DNA of 64,000 nucleotides from JAXLYE01 sp046351595. GTDB lineage: Bacteria > Myxococcota_A > Polyangia > Palsa-1104 > JAEUJZ01. The position numbers and the translations under genes were made by a program. Shown piece after piece: positions 57,679-64,000 of the stretch (positions are counted from its first letter, which is position 1; every line of letters starts with the position of its first letter). The stretch covers positions 1-64,000 of the forward strand of contig JAXLYE010000003.1 of the NCBI GenBank assembly GCA_046351595.1, read 5' to 3'. The notes below the pieces were generated by a model, which saw only the letters and a list, made by a program, of their open reading frames with translations, searched no databases and was not told the DNA's origin.

Positions 57679-60609
57679 ATGAAGCGCACAATCACCCGGC
57701 GTCCCGCCACCCGGCGCCCCCCGAGCCCCGCCCGCAAGCGATCGGCCGCAAGCCCCTCCCCCACACCGCGTCCGTCGTCGACCGCACGCCCCGCCGCGCC
57801 GTCCCGAGTGTCGGCGCCGGCCGCGAACCCGGCCGCGAATACGGCGGCACCCGCGCCGGCCGCGGTCAGCCCGCGTGAGGTCGACCAGCCGCTGCGCGCC
57901 GACGTGAAGCTGCTCGGGCAGCTGCTAGGCGAGGTCCTGGTCGAGCAGGGCGGCCCCGAGCTGCTCGCGCGCGAGGAGCAGATCCGGACGCTGGCGATCA
58001 AGAGGCGGCGCGGCGCCCCGCGTGAGCGGGCGGCGGCGGCGGCCGAGCTGACGCGCATCCTCGACGGGCTGACGCCGGCGCAGGCCGAGCCCGTGATCCG
58101 TGCCTTCGCGGTCTACTTCCGCCTGATCAACCTGGCCGAGCAGCACCACCGCATCCGCCGCGCGCGCAGCTACGGGCGGGGCGAGCGGGCGACGCCGCAG
58201 CGCGGCTCGCTCCTGGCCACGCTCTTCGCGGCCCGGCAGGCCGGCGTCAGCGCCGAGCAGGCGCGCGCCCTCATCGGCCGCCTCGAGGTGACGCTGACGC
58301 TGACCGCGCACCCGACCGAGGCGGCGCGGCGCACCGTGCTCGAGAAGCTCTACCGCATCGCCCGGCGCCTGGAGGCGCGCGACGAGTGCGCCCCGGGCAG
58401 CCTGATGCCGCCCGACGACACCGAGACCCGCGCCGCCATCCGCGAGGAGGTCACGACGCTGTGGCAGACCGACGAGGTGCGGCGCGAGCGCCCGTCGGTC
58501 GGCGACGAGGTCAAGAACGTCCTGTGGTACGTCGAGGAGATCCTGTGGGACGTCATGCCCGAGGTGACGCGATCGCTGCAGCGCGCGTTCCGGCGCGCCT
58601 ACGGTGAGGAGCTCGGGGCGCAGCCGCTGCCGCTGCGCATCCACGCCTGGCCGGGCGGCGACATGGACGGCAACCCCAACGTCACGCCCGAGGTGGTGCA
58701 GGACGCGCTGCGCGCCTACCGCGGTCGCGGGCTGCGGCGGCTGCTGGCGGCGGTGCGCGAGCTCGGCGGGCTGATGTCGCAGTCGAGCCGGCACCTCGGC
58801 GTGCCCGAGGCGCTGCGCGAGTCGCTGGAGGCGGATTCGCAGCGCATGCCCGAGGTGGCGGCGCTGGAGCGGGCGCAGACCGAGGGCGAGCCGTGGCGCC
58901 GCAAGCTGCGCTTCATCGAGGCGCGGCTCCTCTCGGCGCTCGAGGCGGTCGAGCGCGAGCGCGCCACCGCCCGGCGCAGCGAGGGCTGGAGCGGCGGACC
59001 CGGGGCGACGGGAGCGTCGGCACTGGGCGCCGCGGGCCTGGGCGCCTCGGGCGCGCCGCCCTACCGCGACGAGTCCGAGCTGATCGCAGATCTGCGCCTG
59101 TGCGCCGACACGCTGCAGGCCGCGGGCGGGCCGCACAGCGGCGCGGACAAGGTGCACGCGCTGGTCAGCCGCGTCGGCGCGCTCGGGCTGTCGATCGCCG
59201 AGCTGGAGCTGCGCGCGCCGGCCGAGGACGCGGCGGCGGCGGCGGCGTGGCTGCTCGGCCGCGGCAAGATCACCCCCGGCGGCGAGCGGCTCTTGGAGAC
59301 GCTGCGGCGGGCCGCGACCGCGCAGCGCGAGTTCGGCGAGCGCGCCTGCCGCACGCTGATCCTGTCGATGACGCACAAGGCCGAGGAGCTGCAGAGCGCA
59401 CTCCTGTGCGCGCGCGCCTGCGGCCTGTGGGACGCCGAGCGCAAGGTGGTGCCGCTCGACGTGGTGCCGCTGTTCGAGACCGGCGAGGCGCTGGACCACG
59501 CCGCCGCGATCGTCGGCGCGCTGCTCGCGGACCCGGGCTACCGCGAGCACCTCGCGGCGCGCGGCGTGCAAGAAGTGATGGTCGGCTACAGCGACTCGAG
59601 CAAGGAGGCCGGGCTGCTGTCGGCGGCGGGGGCGCTGCGGCGGGCGCAGCGGACGCTGCTCGGGCTATGCCAAGAGGCGGGCGTGCAGCTGCGCCTGTTC
59701 CACGGCCGCGGCGAGTCGGTGGCGCGCGGCGGCGGCCCGGCCCAGCAGGGCATCCTGGCGCTGCCGCGCGGCGCGGTCGGCGGCGCCTACAAGGCCACCG
59801 AGCAGGGCGAGGCGCTCGATCACAAGTACGGCCGGCCCGAGCTGGCGCTGCGCACGCTCGAGCTGATCATCGGCGGCGCGCTCTTGCACTCGCTCGACGC
59901 GCAGGAGCGGCCGGACGCCGCTGACGAGGCGCGCTACGGCGAGGTGTTCGACGAGCTGGCCGCGGCCGGCCGCGCCGCCTACCGCGCCCTGGTCTGGGAG
60001 GAGCCGCGCTTCGTCGAGTTCTTCAGCACCGCCACGCCCGTCGACGAGATCGCGCGGCTGCCGATCGGCTCGCGCCCGAGCAAGCGGCGCGCGGGCGGGC
60101 TGGAGACGCTGCGCGCCATCCCCTGGGTGTTCGCCTGGACGCAGAACCGCGCCATCCTGCCCGGCTGGTACGGCGTCGGCAGCGCGCTCGCCCAGGTGGG
60201 CGGGCGGCGCGGCGGCGCGGCGCTGCTTCGCGAGATGGCGCAGCGCTGGCCGTTCTTCCGTGCGGTGCTCGACAACGTGCAGATGGTGCTGGCCAAGACC
60301 GACCTGGAGATCGCCGGGCGCTACGCCGAGCTGGCGCCGGCCGCGGCGCGCACCGCGGTATGGGACCGGCTCGTCGAGGAGCACAAGCTGACGCTGCACT
60401 GGGTCAAGAAGGCGCTCGGGATCAAGCAGCTGCTCGACAACAACCCGGCGCTGCAGCGCTCGATCGCGCTGCGCAACCCGTACGTCGATCCGATGTCGTT
60501 CCTGCAGGTGTCGCTGCTCGGGCGCCGGCGCAACGGTGATCCGGAGTGGGACCGCGCGCTGCTCCTGTCGATCAACGGCATCGCCGCCGGCATGCGCAAC
60601 ACCGGCTGA
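57679..60609 (+). CDS. ppc: Phosphoenolpyruvate carboxylase
   Basis: A 976-residue enzyme making oxaloacetate from PEP and bicarbonate. Catalytic histidine in LTLTAHPTEAARRTVLEK (about 211), HAWPGGDMDGNPNVTPE, VMVGYSDSSKEAGLLSA, FHGRGESVARGGGPAQQGILALP (the flexible loop arginine and glycine run), RAIPWVFAWTQNR, and the C-terminus MRNTG are all present. A basic, Pro/Ala-rich N-terminal extension of about 65 residues precedes the conserved core, so an internal start cannot be excluded. Residues about 430-455 carry a Gly/Ala-rich insert (GGPGATGASALGAAGLGASG). It consumes the bicarbonate that the DAB system in the same window would supply. Confidence 0.96.
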   Translation: MKRTITRRPATRRPPSPARKRSAASPSPTPRPSSTARPAAPSRVSAPAANPAANTAAPAPAAVSPREVDQPLRADVKLLGQLLGEVLVEQGGPELLAREEQIRTLAIKRRRGAPRERAAAAAELTRILDGLTPAQAEPVIRAFAVYFRLINLAEQHHRIRRARSYGRGERATPQRGSLLATLFAARQAGVSAEQARALIGRLEVTLTLTAHPTEAARRTVLEKLYRIARRLEARDECAPGSLMPPDDTETRAAIREEVTTLWQTDEVRRERPSVGDEVKNVLWYVEEILWDVMPEVTRSLQRAFRRAYGEELGAQPLPLRIHAWPGGDMDGNPNVTPEVVQDALRAYRGRGLRRLLAAVRELGGLMSQSSRHLGVPEALRESLEADSQRMPEVAALERAQTEGEPWRRKLRFIEARLLSALEAVERERATARRSEGWSGGPGATGASALGAAGLGASGAPPYRDESELIADLRLCADTLQAAGGPHSGADKVHALVSRVGALGLSIAELELRAPAEDAAAAAAWLLGRGKITPGGERLLETLRRAATAQREFGERACRTLILSMTHKAEELQSALLCARACGLWDAERKVVPLDVVPLFETGEALDHAAAIVGALLADPGYREHLAARGVQEVMVGYSDSSKEAGLLSAAGALRRAQRTLLGLCQEAGVQLRLFHGRGESVARGGGPAQQGILALPRGAVGGAYKATEQGEALDHKYGRPELALRTLELIIGGALLHSLDAQERPDAADEARYGEVFDELAAAGRAAYRALVWEEPRFVEFFSTATPVDEIARLPIGSRPSKRRAGGLETLRAIPWVFAWTQNRAILPGWYGVGSALAQVGGRRGGAALLREMAQRWPFFRAVLDNVQMVLAKTDLEIAGRYAELAPAAARTAVWDRLVEEHKLTLHWVKKALGIKQLLDNNPALQRSIALRNPYVDPMSFLQVSLLGRRRNGDPEWDRALLLSINGIAAGMRNTG

Positions 60610-60621
60610 GCGCCCTCCCGC

Positions 60622-60978
60622 TCAGGCGCCCTTGGGCTTCGACGGGGCCGGTGCGAGCCGGCGCTCGACCTGCGCGGCGCGCCGCGCGAGCGCCTCGGCC
60701 GCCGCCGCATCACCCTGGCCGCGCAGCACCTCGACCTCGGCGCGCAAGAGCTCCAGGTAGGCGCCCTTCTTCGCCTCGGTCGCGAGCAGCAGCAGCGCCG
60801 AGTCGACGTCGACGCGCGCCAGCATCTCGTAGGGCAGCCCCAGCGCCTCGCGGTAGCCGCCGCGCAGCTCGTCGAGGGCGCCGGCGAAGTCCTGCTCCTG
60901 CTGGCGCTTGAGCGCGCGGGCCAGGAGCTGCTGCAGGAAGCGCAGCTGGCGCATGATCACGTCCCGATCGATCAGCAT
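60622..60978 (-). CDS. Small helical protein, DUF6483-like, function unknown
   Basis: A 118-residue all-helical cytoplasmic protein. Its opening RDVIMRQLRFLQQLLARALKRQ recalls the DUF6483 family (acid-D-x-I-M-R-Q-I/L pattern), followed by helix pairs (ALDELRGGYREALGLPYEML, AYLELLRAEVEVLRGQGDAAAAEALARRA) resembling TPRs. There are no signal or metal motifs. It is convergent with ppc by 12 bp. The family assignment is from memory. Confidence 0.7.
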   Translation of the reverse strand: MLIDRDVIMRQLRFLQQLLARALKRQQEQDFAGALDELRGGYREALGLPYEMLARVDVDSALLLLATEAKKGAYLELLRAEVEVLRGQGDAAAAEALARRAAQVERRLAPAPSKPKGA

Positions 60979-61020
60979 GCGATCAAGCTAGGGACGAACC
61001 CGGCGCCGGCAACCCGCGCC

Positions 61021-63663
61021 CTAGCGCTCCAGGCCCTCGCGGCTCAGCGAGAAGCGCTGTGTGACGTGCGACTCGACGTCGCTGCGGCGGTACAGGAGCG
61101 GCTCGTGCCGGCCGTCGAGCCAGGCCTGGTGGGTGTTGGCGTAGAAGGGGCTCTTCTTGTCCTCGTCGTTGCCGCGCGGGAAGTTCACGACCGCGCGCGG
61201 CGTGCCGTCCTCGTCGAAGCCGGCGATCATGCGGTAGATCGAGCCGGCGTGGCTCACCGAGCGGTCCTGCAGCTTGCCGCTGGCGTCGATCAGGCTGCCC
61301 GCCGAGACGTTGACGGTGCCGACCGAGCCGTCGACCGGGAACTCGCCGGCGTTCCAGTCGCCGCCGAGCACGTGGTTGAAGCCGGCGGCGTGCACGTCCT
61401 TCCACGCGTACGGCGCGGCCATCGTCGGCAGCACCGAGCCGAAGCGCCGCTTCAAGAAGTCCGCGGCGTCGGCCAGGCCGCCGACCAGCACGACGTTCTT
61501 GCCCTCTTGCAGCAGGCCCTCGGTGCCCGGCACCTTGCGCAGCGCCAGCCGCAGCGGCTTGAAGGCGAAGGCCGGCTCGGCGCTGAGCAGCGTCCCGAAG
61601 AACGGCCCCAGGTCGTCGGCGAGCGCGCGCTTGAGCGCGAAGTGTGAGAGGGCGTAGAAGATCACCGCCTCGCTCGAGCCGCGGCGCATCTGGCGGTCCC
61701 ACGCCGAGAGCCGGTTGGCCAGCTCGAACAGCTCGGGGCGGCCGCGGAAGGGCTTGAGCGACTCGTCGGTGCCGAGCTCGGACATCGCCTGCCCGAGCGC
61801 CGGCAACAGGTCGTCCGCCAGCGTGCTGCGCGCATCGAGCTGCAGCGTCGCGAGGTCGGCCTGCGAGATCTTGCCGCGCCCGACCAGGCGCTTGAGCTCG
61901 GACTCGATGCGGAAGGCGCGGTCGCCGGGGTCGAAGAAGTAGCCGTAGTAGAACGGGTCGTTGTCGACGCGGCCGTCGGCGGTGAAGCCCCAGGGGTCGT
62001 TGTTGGCGGTGGCGAGGTAGCCGCGCTCGGGGTTGCGCGAGGCGGGCAGGCGGCTCTCGTCCAGGTACTTGCCGCGCCAGAGCGTCTTGGGGTCGTCGCC
62101 GCGCAGAAGGCGCCAGGGCTGGATGCCCTGCCGGTGCGCGTCGCCTCGATCGGGCACGCTGGCCCACACCCGGTAGCGGATGTCCTTGGCGTCGGCGGCG
62201 ACGAGGTTGACGGCGCCGACCTCGAGCTGCCGGGCGGCGCGCTCCCACTCGTCGAGCGAGCCGGCGCGATCGAGGCCGAGGTACATCGAGGCCTCGTGCG
62301 TGGCGGCGAGGCCCGTCCAGTTGAGCAGGATCTCGGCGCGCGGATCCGCGACCAGGAGCGCCTTGGGCACCGGCAGGAGATCGTCGGGCAGCAGCACGCC
62401 CAGGCCGGGCACGTCGAGCAGCGCGAACTCGCGCGTCTCGCCCTGTCCGTCCTCGAGGGCGGCGGGGCCGGCCAGGGCGCGCACGCGGATGCGCTCGGTG
62501 CGCGGCGCCCCCTTCTGCTCGCGGCCGCCGATGAGGATCGCGTCGCCCGAGCGCTTGACCTCCCACAGGTCCATGACGTCGGCGAAGTTGGTGGTCGCGG
62601 TCCAGGCGAGCTTGCGGTTGTGGCCGAGCTGCACACCGGGCGAGCCGGCGAAGCTGAAGCCGACGACGTCGAGACCGCCGAAGGCGTCGGCGCTGTTGAG
62701 GTGCTGGACGTAGAAGCGCAGCGGGCTGCCCAGCGGCTGGTGCGGGTCGCCGGCGACGAGCGGCCGGCCGCTGTCGGTGTGGCGGGCGGCGACCGCCCAG
62801 TTGTTGCTGCCGGTCTCGGGGTACAGGCGCTCGTAGCCGGCGAGCGCGCTGCGCAGCGCGGCCTCGGTCGCGGGGTCGAGCGGGCGCGGGCGCGGGCGCG
62901 GCTGAGCGGCGGGCGGCGTCGTGGTATCCGCCCGCGCGGACGGGCTGGCGCCGGGCACGGTGAAGGCGTCGCGCGTCGGCCGGCACAGCGGGAAGTCGGG
63001 CGGGAACGCCGGCGCCGCCTTGCCCAGCGCCGAGGCGAGCAGCTCGTAGTCGAGGGAGCTCGACATGCCGTACGACAGCATCTTGCCGATGATGTACGGG
63101 TCCTCGTCGGTCCACGGCGTCGGCAGGAAGTCCGCGGCGCCGGCCGCCATCTCCGCCGGCCGCGGCACCTCGCCCGAGCGCACGCGGCTGATGTGGCGGT
63201 TGATGCCGCGCACCCACGACTCGATCAGCTGCGCCGCGCGCGGGTCGTCGAGCTGCACGGCCTCGCGGCTCTTCTTGCCCCAGCGCACGAAGTCCAGGGT
63301 GCGGGCCAGAAGGTCCGCGCGCAGCGCCTTCTCGCCGAGGATCTCGGACGTGAGGCCGCGCGCCTGGCGGCGGATCATCTCGATCTGGAACAGGCGCAGC
63401 CGCGCCATGGTGTAGCCGGCGGCGAAGAAGGCGTCGGCGTCGCTCTCGGCGTAGACGTGGGGCACGCCCATGGTGTCGACCAGCACCTCGACCTCGGCCC
63501 CGAGCGGCGCCGCGGCCTGCGGCTCGGAGCAGCCCGGGAGGCCGCCCAAAAGGCCGCCCAAGAGTCCAGCGGAGAGGGAGGCGGTGAGGCCGGCGGCCAG
63601 CGTCCCACGAAGCGGCCGGGGCCGCGTCCAAGAGCGAATCCAGAAAGGGGTCCGTCGCAGCAT
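61021..63663 (-). CDS. Penicillin acylase-family amidohydrolase, lipoprotein
   Basis: An 880-residue N-terminal-nucleophile hydrolase. The signal sequence ends in LLGGLPGC (lipobox Cys45). The alpha chain covers about 46-285. Self-cleavage would occur at TGS286NNWAV, exposing Ser286 as nucleophile, followed by the typical VAGDPHQPLGSPLRFYVQHL and GVQLGHNRKLAWTATTN of the beta chain. A Pro/Arg-rich loop (QPRPRPRPLDP) precedes the cleavage site. Such envelope acylases cut amide-linked acyl groups, including acyl-homoserine lactones or beta-lactams; substrate is not predictable here. ATG 63663 fits the signal peptide. Confidence 0.93.
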   Translation of the reverse strand: MLRRTPFWIRSWTRPRPLRGTLAAGLTASLSAGLLGGLLGGLPGCSEPQAAAPLGAEVEVLVDTMGVPHVYAESDADAFFAAGYTMARLRLFQIEMIRRQARGLTSEILGEKALRADLLARTLDFVRWGKKSREAVQLDDPRAAQLIESWVRGINRHISRVRSGEVPRPAEMAAGAADFLPTPWTDEDPYIIGKMLSYGMSSSLDYELLASALGKAAPAFPPDFPLCRPTRDAFTVPGASPSARADTTTPPAAQPRPRPRPLDPATEAALRSALAGYERLYPETGSNNWAVAARHTDSGRPLVAGDPHQPLGSPLRFYVQHLNSADAFGGLDVVGFSFAGSPGVQLGHNRKLAWTATTNFADVMDLWEVKRSGDAILIGGREQKGAPRTERIRVRALAGPAALEDGQGETREFALLDVPGLGVLLPDDLLPVPKALLVADPRAEILLNWTGLAATHEASMYLGLDRAGSLDEWERAARQLEVGAVNLVAADAKDIRYRVWASVPDRGDAHRQGIQPWRLLRGDDPKTLWRGKYLDESRLPASRNPERGYLATANNDPWGFTADGRVDNDPFYYGYFFDPGDRAFRIESELKRLVGRGKISQADLATLQLDARSTLADDLLPALGQAMSELGTDESLKPFRGRPELFELANRLSAWDRQMRRGSSEAVIFYALSHFALKRALADDLGPFFGTLLSAEPAFAFKPLRLALRKVPGTEGLLQEGKNVVLVGGLADAADFLKRRFGSVLPTMAAPYAWKDVHAAGFNHVLGGDWNAGEFPVDGSVGTVNVSAGSLIDASGKLQDRSVSHAGSIYRMIAGFDEDGTPRAVVNFPRGNDEDKKSPFYANTHQAWLDGRHEPLLYRRSDVESHVTQRFSLSREGLER

Positions 63664-63769
63664 GCGCGCACCATAGCAGCGACGGCCCCGCTGGCGTCAA
63701 TCGTCGTCCGCCAGCCGGCCGCGGGCGCCGGCCGCGGCCGGGTGTGCCGCCGTCGTCGCGGGGCCGGGG

Positions 63770-64000
63770 CTACTTGCGCTGGCCGAGCTCTCGCGCGCGC
63801 TGCTCGAGGCGGCTGGCGCGGCGGTTGAGCTGCTCGGTCAGGCGGTTCAGCTCGGACTGGACGCGCTGCATCGCAGCCAGGCGCGCCGCCGGATCGCCGG
63901 TGCCCTCGGCGCGCTGCAGCACGTCGAGCGTCGACGGGTCGAGGCCGCGCACCGGCCCGCTCGGCGCGCTCGCGAAGTCGCCGGCGGGGCTGGCCGGCAC
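63770..64000 (-). CDS. C-terminal part of a coiled-coil protein, cut by window edge
   Basis: At least 76 residues to the right edge, ending LEQRARELGQRK. The final 45 residues form heptads (LAAMQRVQSELNRLTEQLNRRASRLEQRARE), so the protein ends in a coiled coil. The upstream part lies outside the window, and a start inside the visible part is not supported by a Shine-Dalgarno. Function unknown. Confidence 0.6.
   Translation of the reverse strand: MPASPAGDFASAPSGPVRGLDPSTLDVLQRAEGTGDPAARLAAMQRVQSELNRLTEQLNRRASRLEQRARELGQRK

Overview
This 64 kb window is uniformly very GC-rich, apart from about 430 bases at the left edge. Genes are dense, starts are often GTG or TTG, and there are many lipoproteins. 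It holds four eukaryote-type Ser/Thr kinases (one with an FHA domain), an FHA/sigma-54 activator, a PAS-STAS regulator, FG-GAP and DUF4397 lipoproteins, and several low-complexity proline-, lysine- or Gly-X-Y-rich extensions. Together these point to a myxobacterium-like member of the Myxococcota. No rRNA, tRNA, CRISPR array or complete mobile element was seen.

Layout. 1-440: the N-terminal part of an AT-richer serine recombinase, abutting an FG-GAP lipoprotein that stops mid-repeat; this looks like the edge of an integrated element. 1.2-7.9 kb: a LigE-type ATP-dependent DNA ligase, a DUF420 membrane protein, a STAS-like protein, a Ser/Thr kinase, a possible SNF2-helicase N-terminal remnant, a zinc aminopeptidase-like lipoprotein and a TPR membrane protein. 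8.2-15.3 kb: a zinc-ribbon protein with a histone-H1-like lysine/alanine/proline tail, followed by two large Ser/Thr kinases. 15.4-24 kb: a small protein with a phospholipase-A2-like active site, a FadL-type porin, an AlkA-type glycosylase, a PAS-STAS regulator, a lipoprotein, a second STAS-like protein, a CRM-domain RNA-binding protein and a secreted beta-barrel candidate. 24.3-27.5 kb: the phosphonate degradation pair phnW-phnX, a small membrane protein and a C39-like peptidase. 27.6-36.2 kb: a kinase preceded by a 462-bp array of 22-bp repeats, a thioesterase, a GT2 glycosyltransferase, the FHA/sigma-54 activator, a cytochrome P460-like protein, a YbjN protein and a zinc-ribbon microprotein.

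36.2-48.4 kb is a long minus-strand run. It begins with an inorganic-carbon transporter of the DAB/MpsAB type (dabA, dabB and an additional NuoM-like subunit), followed by ribD-ribE-ribB(X)-ribH-nusB and a DUF4397 lipoprotein. Divergent from dabA are a response regulator and sensor kinase (48.5-50.8 kb), then an M48-protease-like protein that has lost its zinc ligands and two consecutive dynamin-like GTPases, the second fused to TPRs (50.9-56.7 kb). The right end has ComF, PEP carboxylase, a small helical protein, a penicillin-acylase-type lipoprotein and a coiled-coil C-terminus cut by the window edge.

Functional links. The DAB system supplies bicarbonate, which PEP carboxylase about 9 kb away consumes. 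The two-component pair sits where it could control dabA. The FHA/sigma-54 activator has no receiver domain and so is a natural target for the neighbouring Ser/Thr kinases. The most unusual items are the phospholipase-A2-like protein (15.4-16.3 kb), the pseudo-M48/double-dynamin operon (50.9-56.7 kb), and the NuoM-like DAB partner lacking canonical proton-channel residues (42.2-43.8 kb).
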